A stretch of DNA of 34,553 nt, taken from assembly GCF_900128525.1 (NCBI RefSeq), contig NZ_FQTQ01000017.1, positions 1-34,553 of the forward strand, in the 5' to 3' direction. A program made the position numbers and the translations under genes. This document shows, piece by piece, positions 7,844-17,199 of the stretch. This DNA comes from a methanotrophic endosymbiont of Bathymodiolus puteoserpentis (Logatchev) (GTDB lineage: Bacteria > Pseudomonadota > Gammaproteobacteria > Methylococcales > Methylomonadaceae). Numbering within the stretch: position 1 is the stretch's first letter; every line of letters starts with the position of its first letter. The notes beneath the pieces are model-generated. The model saw nothing but the letters and a program-made list of their open reading frames with translations. It did no database searches and was not told the origin of the DNA.

Positions 7844-8689
7844 TTAATTGCCAAAAATAAATTCCACAGAGAAATTCATTGACCAAGTTGGTCCTGCATC
7901 GGGCGTTACAGGGTTATAATAGCCACCTAAGCGACTATTAATCGCATTCTCGCCAATTTTAAATAATTTTCCCACACCTGCACCAATAGGGACTGTCCAG
8001 CGTTGTTCTGAGTTAGATCGCCAGTTAGCCACCATTTGCATATCTGAAAGTAAATACCAGCCTTGCGGTAAGTTATAATAAATAGAGGGTTGAACGATCA
8101 TTTGACTGACCTCTTCTCGCTCTGAGCTACCAAATACTGACCAAATTTGTTGTATTTCTAAGCTTAAAGTCCATTGCTTTGGTTGATAAACCAGCATTAA
8201 TGCAGGCCCCATGCTGAATTTACCACTGCCTAATTCACGCGTAGGTTCATCGGTTGGGAATGTGAACGTTGGTCCAAAACCATAAGTAAAATCCTTACCT
8301 ATAGTCGAGGAAAAATAACTGGTAAAATCGGTGTCAGCTAAGCCTGCCGCGTAGCCGTCACTACCGCCATGACCATCGCCAGTATACGGCTCAGGTAAGC
8401 CTTTAATGCCAGTAATATCTCCGGGGGTCCACATGACACTCAAAGTTAGTTGGTTAATAATATTCCAGCCATCAAATTTGATTGGCATAATGGGGGCAAA
8501 GCTTAGGACATTTACATTGCCAGCAGGCGCATTGCCATAAAAATTGTATTCAAGTGGTAATCTAAAATTAGGGCTTAAGGGGTTTTGTGCCGTTCTTTGC
8601 CATTCAGTATAAGAGGGCGTGAACTCTTCTGCCTGAACAGGGGAAGAAAGAAAAGTAACAGCACAAAGAGGGAGTAAATAACGTTTCAT
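7844..8689 (-). CDS. Outer-membrane beta-barrel protein (neuromedin U / phenol-pathway MetA-like type)
   Basis: 281 residues with a clear signal peptide ending at VQA-EE. The mature protein starts with a plug-like QNPLSPNFRLPLEYNFYGN and continues with alternating polar/aromatic strands (for example GWNIINQLTLSVMW, GKFSMGPALMLVYQ), ending in FSVEFIFGN. This pattern fits the group of outer-membrane proteins often labelled neuromedin U or MetA-pathway of phenol degradation. The start lies three bases after the stop of the propeller gene, so the two are one operon. The transported substrate, if any, is not evident. Confidence 0.65.
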   Translation of the reverse strand: MKRYLLPLCAVTFLSSPVQAEEFTPSYTEWQRTAQNPLSPNFRLPLEYNFYGNAPAGNVNVLSFAPIMPIKFDGWNIINQLTLSVMWTPGDITGIKGLPEPYTGDGHGGSDGYAAGLADTDFTSYFSSTIGKDFTYGFGPTFTFPTDEPTRELGSGKFSMGPALMLVYQPKQWTLSLEIQQIWSVFGSSEREEVSQMIVQPSIYYNLPQGWYLLSDMQMVANWRSNSEQRWTVPIGAGVGKLFKIGENAINSRLGGYYNPVTPDAGPTWSMNFSVEFIFGN

Positions 8690-8692
8690 TAA

Positions 8693-9709
8693 TTAGTTTT
8701 TAGTAAAATGCGAATGGGCTTGTTGGTTAAAAGAAAAATCATTACTTACCGGCTCGATTTGGAAAATTCGGTTAGGCATTTGGGTATTAAATTTACGTTC
8801 TTTACCATCTGCAGTGCGTTCACGTAAATTAAACGTATTACAGTCAGCGATTAGGTGCGAACCCGAAGGTTGCTCTACTGTATCTTGTACCCATTTGACA
8901 GGAAATAAGGAATTAGTCCCATCGATAATTTCTAGCAATTGGAAGTTACGGTCATAAATATGTGTTTCACCTTTGCGTGAATTAGAGAGCATATAACCTT
9001 TTGAGTGAGGGCGAATATGATGTGCGCCATTTAGATTCTCAATGACATGCTCTAATTGTAGTGTTTCTCTGTCTATTCGAGCGACTTTGCCTTGATAGAA
9101 AAGAATGGTCAGGATTTTGCTTTCGTCATACGGATCTACGATGGCTGAGTTCAAATGTGTGGTTTGTAATTTTCCTGAATAACAAAGTGTACGGTGGTCA
9201 AAGTCACGGTCAATAGTGCGTTCGCCTCCACCGTAACGTGTAGAATAACCTTGCTCAGTACCGAACCAGTCCCAGATGATTTCACCGTCTAAATTGACCT
9301 CTAAGATGGCATCTATGCCGCTAGAAGTGACTAATATGCCGTTTTTAGTTCGGCGTAGAGAGCGCATTTGTGAAAATAATGGATGTTTGATAACCAAGTC
9401 AATTTCCCCTTGGTCGTTTAGCCTAAGAATATGCTCATCACCTGCTTGGCCATCAATACAACACGGTAAGCCAGTAATAAAATAAAGCCCTTCACCGGCG
9501 ACATATTCCATACCAAAAGGTTTAGTAGGATAAATCTCATCCAATAAGCGAAATTTGCCCAAAGGTTCAAGCTGCTCTAATAATTGGATTTTACCGCCAG
9601 GTGACCCGGTAAACACATCATTTGATTTATCTTTCCCTCTGATAATGCGGTTTAAACGGAACTTGGCATAATCCCAGTTTGTTTGCGGGTAGGAAATTAA
9701 AAAACGCAT
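8693..9709 (-). CDS. Beta-propeller protein, arylsulfotransferase/NHL-like
   Basis: 338 residues without an obvious signal peptide. Repeated strand motifs, such as the DGEIIWDWFG and IDRETLQLEHVIENL types, give a six-bladed-propeller impression. The combination LNLDGEIIWDW..., HLNSAIVDP and GAHHIRPHSKGYMLSNSRKG is reminiscent of ASST-like and SMP-30-like propellers. Two adjacent cysteines (LPCCIDG) sit in the first third. It starts from ATG at 9709 after a GGAGA site. It precedes the outer-membrane barrel gene by three bases. The catalytic histidines of true arylsulfotransferases are not clearly identifiable, so activity is not assigned. Confidence 0.55.
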   Translation of the reverse strand: MRFLISYPQTNWDYAKFRLNRIIRGKDKSNDVFTGSPGGKIQLLEQLEPLGKFRLLDEIYPTKPFGMEYVAGEGLYFITGLPCCIDGQAGDEHILRLNDQGEIDLVIKHPLFSQMRSLRRTKNGILVTSSGIDAILEVNLDGEIIWDWFGTEQGYSTRYGGGERTIDRDFDHRTLCYSGKLQTTHLNSAIVDPYDESKILTILFYQGKVARIDRETLQLEHVIENLNGAHHIRPHSKGYMLSNSRKGETHIYDRNFQLLEIIDGTNSLFPVKWVQDTVEQPSGSHLIADCNTFNLRERTADGKERKFNTQMPNRIFQIEPVSNDFSFNQQAHSHFTKN

Positions 9710-9891
9710 GAATGATGTCTCCGAGAATATTAAATTGCTAGCAAACTTAGGAAGTAGCCTATAAAAAGGATAATAAATCCAGCAATCAAGATGATATATG
9801 AAATTAAGCCCAACTTAGCCGATAATTATACCGTATATCATGCGTGTCGCTGAAAAAACTGAGTTTGTTGAGTTGGGCGAGTGATGAGTTA

Positions 9892-9927
9892 AGCATAATA
9901 CATAAGGGTTTTCTTATGTATTATGCT
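9892..9927. terminator. Perfect 15-bp hairpin downstream of the RND efflux genes
   Basis: AGCATAATACATAAG, loop GGTTTT, then its exact complement. It lies 60 bases past the RND transporter stop codon. No T-run follows on the minus strand, so it may be a processing or stability hairpin rather than an intrinsic terminator. Confidence 0.55.
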
Positions 9928-9986
9928 CGCCTTTAGTGAGGAAAGGTATTCCTTGCACTATTATTTGTCAAAATGATGGGGGTTAG

Positions 9987-12900
9987 CTAAGCTGAATTTT
10001 TCTTGCTGAAGCGCTCACTTAAACCTTGCATGACGACATAAAAAATAGGCGTAAAGATGAGTGACATACAGATAGCAGCCACCATCCCCCCGACGACAGC
10101 GGTACCAATTGCTTGACGACTTGCTGCGCCTGCACCGCTAGCAACCATTAACGGCATAAAGCCTAAGACAGAGGAGAGGGCGGTCATTAATATAGCGCGG
10201 AAACGCAGTCTTGAGGCCTCAACGGCTGAATCAAAAATACTAGTACCTTTGGCGCGTAGTTCAGAGGCTAATTCGACAATTAAAATGGCATTTTTACTGG
10301 CCATACCAATAATAAGCACGATCCCGATTTGAGTGTAAACATTATTATCAAAGTCACGCATTATTAAGGCGGCAACGGTACCTAGTAAGGCTAAAGGAAC
10401 CACCATTATCACTGCAAGAGGTAAGCTCCAGCTTTCATATTGAGCTGCTAAAACCAAAAATACCAGCACAATAGCTAAAGCAAAAACAACGATTGCTTCA
10501 GATCCGACTTGTTTTTCTTGGTAAGACATACCTGTCCATTCGAAGCCCATAGAGTCAGGGAATTTTGTTTTTGCCATTTGTTCCATTAGGTTTAATGCTT
10601 CACCCGAACTAAAACCAGGTGCAGCACTACCTGTAATGGAGGCCGCAGGATAGAGGTTGTAACGTAAAATCGTTTGCGGGCCTAAAGTTTCATCTACTCT
10701 GATCAGTGTACCTAAGGGGATCATATCGCCTTTTTTATTGCGTACTTCTAATTGACGGATATCTTCGGGTTTTAAGCGGAATTGGGCATCGGCTTGAACT
10801 TTAACCTGCCAAGTTCGGCCAAACTGATTAAAGTCATTGACATAAGCTGAACCTAAGTAAGCCTGCAAGGTGTTGAACAGATCACTTAAAGGAATCTCTA
10901 AAATTTTTGCTTTGGTACGATCCACTTCGGCAAATAATTGGGGTACACCTGCCCTAAATGTTGAGTTCAAGCTGGCTAATCCTGATTGGCTGCGACTATC
11001 CTCAATCATTTCAGTCGCCATGTGTTGTAGTTCATCTAAACCGACATTAGCTTTATCTTGGATTTGCATTTGAAAGCCACCGGAAACCCCTAAGCCTGGA
11101 ATAGCAGGAGGGACAAAGGTAAAGGCAATGGCTTCTTGAATCTGACTTAGCTTTTGATTTAAATGTTGCAAAATAGCTGCTTGCGTTTCATTTGCAGCGG
11201 TGCGCTCTTCCCACGGCTTCATGACCACAAAAATAGTGGCTGCATTCGAGGCATTGGTACCATCAATCATGGAAAACCCGCCTAATGATATCCAATCTTG
11301 TAAGCCAGGTGTTTCTTTTAAGATGCCATCAATTTTCTTTAGCACCTCATCAGTACGTTCTTTGGAGGCTGCATCGGGTAATTGCACGGAAGTGATAACA
11401 TAGCCTTGATCTTCGACTGGCAGGAAGGCGGACGGGATTTTTCCAAATTGCCAGCCACTTGCAACCGCGATACCTAGGGCTAATAACATCATCAAAAAAC
11501 CACGGCGAACGACGATTTTTAAAAAGCTAGCATAGCCGTTAGAGCTGATTGTAAAAAATGTATCAAAGCCGCGAAAAAAAGCATTTTTGTCTGTTGGCGC
11601 AGGGCGTAATAATAAAGCGGCTAAGGCTGGGCTTAAAGTTAAGGCATTGAGCGAACTGAAAACTGTCGATACCGCAATAGTCAAAGAAAATTGGCTGTAC
11701 ATGGCACCGGTAATTCCAGGTAAAAAGGCCGTTGGTATAAATACCGCTAACAATACCAGTGTAGTAGCTATAACGGGCCCTGATACATCGCTCATTGCTT
11801 GAATGGCCGCGTCTCTTGAGGACATTCCTTTTTCAATATAAGCGGTGGTTGCTTCAACTACAACGATTGAGTCATCGACCACAATTCCAATGGCGAGTAC
11901 TAGACCAAATAAGGTCAGCATATTCAAGGAAAAGCCTATCATGGACATGACAATAAAGGTAGAAATTAAGGATACTGGGATAGTTATGGCTGGGATCAGC
12001 GTAGAACGCCAATCTTGCAAGAAAATAAATAAAACAATAAAAACTAATGCACCCGCTTGATATAAGGTAACGAAAACTTCATCAATAGACGCGCTAACAA
12101 ATAGTGTTGTGTCGTAAGGGATTTTGTATTCTAAGCCTTGGGGGAAGTTTTTTTCTAATTCTTGCATTTTTGTGCGAACTTGATTCGCCACCTCTAAAGC
12201 ATTCGCTCCAGGTAATTGATAAATACTGATGCTAGCTGAGGGTGCTCCATTTACATTGGCGCTAATGTCGTAAGTTTTCCCGCCTAAGTCAATGCGAGCA
12301 ACATCTTTTAAACGTGTAATACTGCCATTTTCTCCTGTTTTAATAATAATATCTTCAAACTGGGCAATATCCGTTAAACGACCTAATACATTAATCGTGT
12401 ATTGAAAATTAGTGCCAGCTGGAACGGGGGGCTGGCCAATTTGTCCCGCAGCCACCTGAACGTTTTGCTCGCGAATTTCATTTAGTATGTCTTGCGTGGT
12501 AATGCCACGTGATTTCATTTGATTGGGGTTGAGCCAAATTCGCATACTGTAATCACTCGGCGGGAAAATCATAACATCCCCTACGCCTTTAATACGCGCT
12601 AATTGGTCGCGTATATTTAAGGTTGCATAATTGCTCAAATATAGCTCATCAAAGGTACTATCTGGCGAAGTTATCGCAATAAATAAAATAATATTGGCTG
12701 ATTTCTTTTTAGTGCTAACGCCTTGACGGTTCACTTCCTCTGGTAAATTAGGCGCGGCTAATGCAACGCGGTTTTGCACCATAACCTGAGCAATATCTAA
12801 ATCGGTACCAACATCAAAAGTTACGGTTAAGGTATATGAGCCATCACCCGCACTCGTGGATGACATATACAGCATATTTTCCACACCGTTGACTTGTTGT

Positions 12901-13100
12901 TCAATTGGTGCGGCGACTGTTTCAGCAATTACTTGAGCATTGGCTCCTGGATAAGTTGCTTTAACTTCAACAGTAGGCGGGGTGATTTCAGGGTATTGCG
13001 CACTAGGTAAAGTTAAAACAGAGACAACACCAGCGATTAACAAGACAATGGAAATAACAGCTGCAAAAATAGGACGTTCTATAAAAAATTTAGAAAACAT
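9987..13100 (-). CDS. RND multidrug efflux transporter, HAE1 family (AcrB-like)
   Basis: 1037 residues, standard for AcrB/MexB-type inner-membrane proton antiporters. It begins MFSKFFIERPIFA, and has the TM4 proton-relay pair of aspartates in IGIVVDDSIVVVEAT, the SGPVIATTLVLLAVFIPTAF segment, the GASKNAILIVE-type helix (MASKNAILIVELA) and the duplicated porter halves. It starts four bases after the adaptor stop codon, so adaptor and pump are one operon. No outer-membrane TolC-type gene or local repressor is adjacent; a TolC elsewhere must serve it. Substrate range cannot be read from sequence. Confidence 0.92.
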   Translation of the reverse strand: MFSKFFIERPIFAAVISIVLLIAGVVSVLTLPSAQYPEITPPTVEVKATYPGANAQVIAETVAAPIEQQVNGVENMLYMSSTSAGDGSYTLTVTFDVGTDLDIAQVMVQNRVALAAPNLPEEVNRQGVSTKKKSANIILFIAITSPDSTFDELYLSNYATLNIRDQLARIKGVGDVMIFPPSDYSMRIWLNPNQMKSRGITTQDILNEIREQNVQVAAGQIGQPPVPAGTNFQYTINVLGRLTDIAQFEDIIIKTGENGSITRLKDVARIDLGGKTYDISANVNGAPSASISIYQLPGANALEVANQVRTKMQELEKNFPQGLEYKIPYDTTLFVSASIDEVFVTLYQAGALVFIVLFIFLQDWRSTLIPAITIPVSLISTFIVMSMIGFSLNMLTLFGLVLAIGIVVDDSIVVVEATTAYIEKGMSSRDAAIQAMSDVSGPVIATTLVLLAVFIPTAFLPGITGAMYSQFSLTIAVSTVFSSLNALTLSPALAALLLRPAPTDKNAFFRGFDTFFTISSNGYASFLKIVVRRGFLMMLLALGIAVASGWQFGKIPSAFLPVEDQGYVITSVQLPDAASKERTDEVLKKIDGILKETPGLQDWISLGGFSMIDGTNASNAATIFVVMKPWEERTAANETQAAILQHLNQKLSQIQEAIAFTFVPPAIPGLGVSGGFQMQIQDKANVGLDELQHMATEMIEDSRSQSGLASLNSTFRAGVPQLFAEVDRTKAKILEIPLSDLFNTLQAYLGSAYVNDFNQFGRTWQVKVQADAQFRLKPEDIRQLEVRNKKGDMIPLGTLIRVDETLGPQTILRYNLYPAASITGSAAPGFSSGEALNLMEQMAKTKFPDSMGFEWTGMSYQEKQVGSEAIVVFALAIVLVFLVLAAQYESWSLPLAVIMVVPLALLGTVAALIMRDFDNNVYTQIGIVLIIGMASKNAILIVELASELRAKGTSIFDSAVEASRLRFRAILMTALSSVLGFMPLMVASGAGAASRQAIGTAVVGGMVAAICMSLIFTPIFYVVMQGLSERFSKKNSA

Positions 13101-13104
13101 ACGT

Positions 13105-14280
13105 TTACCCTGCAGTGGCTGAAGCGGTTTGAGGATTTACGACACTGCCTGGCCTGGCTTTTTGCAAGCCATTAATGATGACTTTATCGTCTGCTTTAAT
13201 GCCTTTGCTAATAACCGTCATACCATTAAGGCGTTGTCCTAGAGTGACTAGGCGTTTTTCAACTTTATTTTCCTGATTAACGACTAAAAGATAGTGTCCA
13301 CTTTGATCAGAGCCTATGGCGCGTTCGTTAATCAATAAAGCGTTGGGCATTTTTCCCACAGGTAAGCGTAAGCGGCTAAATAGACCAGGAATTAAGCGTT
13401 CTGGCTGTTCAGAATTAGTAAATACGCCGCGTAATTCGATGGTGCCGGTACTTGTATTTAGCTCAGATTCAACAAAGTCTAATTCGCCTTCATGTGGATA
13501 GCCTTCTTCATCCGCCAAACCTAAAAAGAGAGGAATATTTAAGTTTTGATAAAGTTCTTTTTCTTGGTTATGCCCCAGTTGCTGAGCTTTTTCACCGCTC
13601 AATTTCATTAAGCGTAATAAATCACGTTCATTTAAATGAAAATAAGCATACATCGGTTGGTATTGCGTTACAGTTGTTAATAAAGTGGCCTCTCCTTCGC
13701 CTACTAAATTGCCAATATCAACAGCATTACGGCTTATACGACCCGATATAGGTGCGGTAACTCGCGTGTAACTCAGCTGAATTTTTGCGCTTTGCACGGC
13801 GGCTGATTTTAAGCCTATTGTTGCTTGTGCTACATCACGTTCTGTTTTGAGTTGTAGATATTCTGTTTTAGAAATAAAGCTTTTCTTAATTAATTCATCG
13901 GCACGGTTCAATTCAGCTTGAGCGCGCTTGAGTTGTGCTTTAGCACTGACTAATTCAGCTTGCGCAGCCGCTAATTTAGCTTGATAAAGCTCTGGCTCAA
14001 TAATAAATAATAAGTCACCTTGCTTAACATTAAGGCCGGGTTCAAAGTGCATACTTTTTAATATGCCTGAGGCTTGTGCTCTTACTTCTGCAACGCCAAC
14101 TGATTGCGTCGTACCAGTAAACTCTATGTATTCGGTGACGCTTTGCTGCACAGGTTGACTAACAGTGACTTCCGGTGGTGGAGGTGCGATATATTCATTT
14201 TTTTGATCGCAGGCAGTGAGCCACAGGAAACACAAAATAAGGATAAATTGAACTGATCGATGGTTATGTAATAAAGACAT
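13105..14280 (-). CDS. RND efflux periplasmic adaptor lipoprotein (AcrA-like)
   Basis: 391 residues. The signal ends in the lipobox LTAC (Cys24), so the protein is probably a lipoprotein of the inner membrane. The biotinyl-lipoyl-like halves flank an alpha-helical hairpin (about residues 97-160, rich in Ala, Gln and Lys), with VTAPISGRISRNAVDIGN marking the second half-motif, followed by beta-barrel and membrane-proximal domains. It bridges the RND pump encoded directly downstream to an outer-membrane channel. It starts with ATG at 14280. Confidence 0.9.
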   Translation of the reverse strand: MSLLHNHRSVQFILILCFLWLTACDQKNEYIAPPPPEVTVSQPVQQSVTEYIEFTGTTQSVGVAEVRAQASGILKSMHFEPGLNVKQGDLLFIIEPELYQAKLAAAQAELVSAKAQLKRAQAELNRADELIKKSFISKTEYLQLKTERDVAQATIGLKSAAVQSAKIQLSYTRVTAPISGRISRNAVDIGNLVGEGEATLLTTVTQYQPMYAYFHLNERDLLRLMKLSGEKAQQLGHNQEKELYQNLNIPLFLGLADEEGYPHEGELDFVESELNTSTGTIELRGVFTNSEQPERLIPGLFSRLRLPVGKMPNALLINERAIGSDQSGHYLLVVNQENKVEKRLVTLGQRLNGMTVISKGIKADDKVIINGLQKARPGSVVNPQTASATAG

Positions 14281-14509
14281 AGATTAAGCCGAAGAGTTAA
14301 AAGGGTTGTGCTTGATTGTTCATATTTAAACACGTAATTATATTAAATGTTAGTGCTGGATGATTATGGTTATATGCATCTTAAGGTGGATTTTCTACCA
14401 AAATAGCGATTTTATCTGCTTAGCTAGCCATCATTGGAATTATAGGCTAGTATGATTAAGCTATTCTTGTAGGGTGGCTTCTTTCTCAAACTTACACTCA
14501 ATAAAAATT

Positions 14510-15058
14510 ATGAAAAAATTACAGTCTTTAAGTATTCTTGTGCTGGCTATTTTTATTTCAGCTTGTGCACCTTCGTTAACAAAAGATATAGAGGTTGATG
14601 CGGCATCAGACCCTAAAGTAAATTTAAAAGCTTATACAACTTATGCGTGGAATGGGGCGGTGATATTATTCAATGACCCAGAAGGGCAATGGGCAACACC
14701 TAAACTTGATGTTTCTAGTGAGATTAAATTTCAGATTGATAAGCAATTACGTGCTAAAGGTTTAACGGAGGTTGCTGATCAAAATGCTGAGATTGCAATG
14801 AGCTTCTTTGCTGGGGTAGATATGGATGCACAGAGCTTAAAATTTGACCCAGCAACTGACGTTGCAATTCCTGAAAATGCTCCTAAATCGGCGTTAATTG
14901 TTGTCGCTTCAGATGTAAAAACTGGATATGTTATTTGGGTTGGCATAGCGACAGCAGATATTAAAGTCGGGGCTACAGTTGCAGAATCTAAAGCGCGTAT
15001 CGCTTATGCGGTTAATAAAATGTTTAATCCTAAATTTTATGATTCTTGGTTTAAATAA
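14510..15058 (+). CDS. DUF4136 lipoprotein
   Basis: 182 residues from the ATG at 14510, which places the signal peptide and lipobox (FISACAPSL, Cys near residue 19) correctly; an in-frame ATG at 14474 would add 12 residues ahead of it. The motif LKAYTTYAWNG just after the lipobox, the paired hydrophobic strands and the length match DUF4136, a family of outer-membrane-attached lipoproteins of unknown function. The ribosome site is weak. A long hairpin at 15138-15177 follows the gene. Confidence 0.8.
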   Translation: MKKLQSLSILVLAIFISACAPSLTKDIEVDAASDPKVNLKAYTTYAWNGAVILFNDPEGQWATPKLDVSSEIKFQIDKQLRAKGLTEVADQNAEIAMSFFAGVDMDAQSLKFDPATDVAIPENAPKSALIVVASDVKTGYVIWVGIATADIKVGATVAESKARIAYAVNKMFNPKFYDSWFK

Positions 15059-15137
15059 TGGTTGCTTAACCAGACTTTATATTAGTTTCAGTCATAATTA
15101 AAAATAGTTTACGTTAGTTGGCTTGATGATAACGTAG

Positions 15138-15177
15138 CCCCATCATTTCTCTGCTAAGGCAAGCAGAAATGATGGGG
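15138..15177. terminator. Long hairpin between DUF4136 and AI-2E transporter genes
   Basis: GCCCCATCATTTCT and AGAAATGATGGGG pair, with a two-base bulge and further inner pairing around AAGGC. It has no T-run. It may end the lipoprotein transcript or protect its 3' end. Confidence 0.5.
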
Positions 15178-15204
15178 TATAGCTAATCTATAAGGGGTCT
15201 ACCT

Positions 15205-16239
15205 ATGTCTTCTAAGTGCCTTCCTATCCTTATTTCACTCGCGGCAATTTGTATTATTATTGCTAGTATGAAAGCAGCCGCACCTATTTTAAACCCCTTA
15301 TTCCTATCAATTTTTATCGCTATTATTTGTTTGCCATCTTTGGCGTGGTTAAATAATAAAGGGGTCTCTTCTTTATTAGCGGTATTTTTGGTGGTTGGTA
15401 CCTTGTTTGTGGTCGTGGGAGCATTAGGTATTTATGTTGTCAGTTCAGTCGATGTTTTTTCCAAACAACTCCCTGTTTATCAGAAAAACCTTAATCAACA
15501 AGCGGCCGTTTTAATTAATTGGTTATCTAAGCATGGTTTAGAGAATATATTTGATATTAATATATTGAATGAATTAGGTTCCAGTAAAATTATGAAATTT
15601 ATAGGGGGGCTTATCACGAGCTTAGGTGCAGTATTTGCAGATATGTTTATGATCCAGTTGACGGCTATCTTTATTTTATTTGAAAGTTATGTCTTACCGA
15701 AAAAAATTCATGCCGCTTTTGGAGAGTCTAGTCTAAGTTATGATTCTCACGAAATTATACGTAGTATAAATCAGTATCTTGCGATAAAGGCCTTTACAAG
15801 CTTAGTGACTGGGTTGTTTATTGCTGTGTGGTTATCCATTATCGGTGTTGATTTTCCGGTATTATGGGGTGTTATTGCCTTTATGCTAAATTTTGTACCA
15901 ACGATTGGTTCTATTATTGCCGCTGTGCCAACTGTATTATTAAGTTTGGTACAGTTGGGTGTGGATAGCAGCTTATTTGTTTTGTTAGGGTATTTTTTGG
16001 TTAATATGCTAGTGGGAAATGTTTGGGAGCCGAGAATTATGGGGAAAGGGCTAGGTTTATCAACGCTAGTGGTATTTTTGTCCTTAACCTTTTGGGGGTG
16101 GGTTTTTGGTAGTGTTGGTATGCTGCTATCAGTGCCTTTTACAATGATTGCTAAGATTATTTTAGAAAAAAACCCTGAAACGCATTGGATTGCTATTCTG
16201 CTGGGCTCAGAGGCTGATTTGTCGCAAGCGGAAGGTTGA
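15205..16239 (+). CDS. AI-2E family membrane transporter (PerM/TqsA-like)
   Basis: 344 residues with about seven or eight hydrophobic helices: two pairs at the N-terminus, a soluble middle region (about residues 85-150), and a C-terminal bundle with the family signatures FVPTIGSIIAAVPTVLL and GNVWEPRIMGKGLGLS. The AI-2E family includes TqsA, an exporter of autoinducer-2, and sodium/proton antiporters, so the substrate cannot be assigned. The last conserved stretch SVPFTMIAKI is also present. A single gene with its own start after AAGGGG. Confidence 0.88.
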   Translation: MSSKCLPILISLAAICIIIASMKAAAPILNPLFLSIFIAIICLPSLAWLNNKGVSSLLAVFLVVGTLFVVVGALGIYVVSSVDVFSKQLPVYQKNLNQQAAVLINWLSKHGLENIFDINILNELGSSKIMKFIGGLITSLGAVFADMFMIQLTAIFILFESYVLPKKIHAAFGESSLSYDSHEIIRSINQYLAIKAFTSLVTGLFIAVWLSIIGVDFPVLWGVIAFMLNFVPTIGSIIAAVPTVLLSLVQLGVDSSLFVLLGYFLVNMLVGNVWEPRIMGKGLGLSTLVVFLSLTFWGWVFGSVGMLLSVPFTMIAKIILEKNPETHWIAILLGSEADLSQAEG

Positions 16240-16303
16240 AAGCTTGTCACATATTTTTAATATAAATAGTAGATACTGTGAGTTTTAACTGAGAGAATAC
16301 CTG

Positions 16304-16510
16304 ATGCAACAAATAGAGATTTGTCATTATTGGCGAGAAATGGAGCTAGGTGATATCGATCATTTAGCAGCTGATACTATATTAAGCCCTGAGATTGTTA
16401 AATTTTTAAGTACTAATGTAATGTTGCCGGAGGTTCGGCTAGAGCAAATTAAAGAGCCGAGACTAGTCAGTAAAGAATTGGATGATTATGAGTTAGCGAT
16501 GATCGCTTAA
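16304..16510 (+). CDS. Small protein of unknown function
   Basis: 68 residues, acidic, no signal peptide. The ATG at 16304 follows GAGAGAATACCTG. The composition is protein-like, and a 12-bp terminator-like hairpin follows 25 bases downstream, which supports a real transcription unit. I recognise no domain. Confidence 0.45.
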   Translation: MQQIEICHYWREMELGDIDHLAADTILSPEIVKFLSTNVMLPEVRLEQIKEPRLVSKELDDYELAMIA

Positions 16511-16534
16511 ATCCGGAATGAAGTTGTATTGTGT

Positions 16535-16575
16535 TACTCATTCCTACTTAAAGACTATAGGAATGAGTATTTGTT
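16535..16575 (+). terminator. Hairpin after the 68-residue gene
   Basis: TACTCATTCCTA and TAGGAATGAGTA form a 12-bp stem with an 11-base loop, followed by TTTG. It is a plausible weak intrinsic terminator. Confidence 0.5.
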
Positions 16576-16712
16576 AAAAGCGTTAGGATGTGATTTTTAA
16601 TAAAACTCGAAACGATAATGGCGAAGTATTGAAAAGTAAATAGCTTGCTTTTCCAGTATTTCAGAATCACAAGTTATATAGCCTATACTCAAGAAAGAGT
16701 GTTCCTAAATGC

Positions 16713-17102
16713 TTATTTTCTTTTTAAAAGATAGTAAAGATATTTACAATGTAAAATCATATCATCACCTTCTAACTTGACAACTTTACATGTTTCATAC
16801 TTTTCTCTTCCTGGCTGAATTTGCTTTTTAATCGCGCCATTTTCAATGCTATATTTAACTTGCACCGTTGCTTGAGCGTCTAATCTTGGGTCAAAGGCTG
16901 TGGAAGATAAGATTCCATTATCATTAAAGTTCCACTTGTTTTGTACTTTTTTTCTCTTTTTATGTAGGGCTGCCGTTTCTGCATAAATTTCCCAATTACC
17001 AAGGATTTGAGAATTATCTTCTAGTGGTATGGTCTTTTCTGCGTGTACAGAAGCAGTAAACAATAGCGCCGCTAGAGGCAGTAGTTTTATCATATATGTC
17101 AT
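16713..17102 (-). CDS. Small exported protein of unknown function (paralogue of 2439-2822)
   Basis: 129 residues with a signal peptide (cleavage near VHA-EK). It shares with the 2439-2822 product the ordered motifs LEDNSQILGNW, YAETAAL, KWNFNDNG, IKKQ and C-K-V-V with a second Cys in the final strand. The ATG at 17102 follows CAGGAG with eight bases of spacing. The very basic C-terminus (LLKRK) parallels FFRR in the paralogue. Both are lone genes. Two diverged copies in one 35-kb window suggest a family expanded in this lineage. Function unknown. Confidence 0.7.
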   Translation of the reverse strand: MTYMIKLLPLAALLFTASVHAEKTIPLEDNSQILGNWEIYAETAALHKKRKKVQNKWNFNDNGILSSTAFDPRLDAQATVQVKYSIENGAIKKQIQPGREKYETCKVVKLEGDDMILHCKYLYYLLKRK

Positions 17103-17199
17103 TTTTCAAACTCCTGTGAGTAGAGTGCGTAGTGCGAATTTTGAATTATAGCATGAGGAGGTTTTTTTGTGGACATGTAAAGAAGTTTATCAAGAGTTA

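Noticed and set aside
9730-9813. 27-codon hydrophobic minus-strand frame (GLISYIILIAGFIILF) upstream of the propeller gene
   Set aside because: TTG start without ribosome site; could be a small membrane protein, but the support is too thin.
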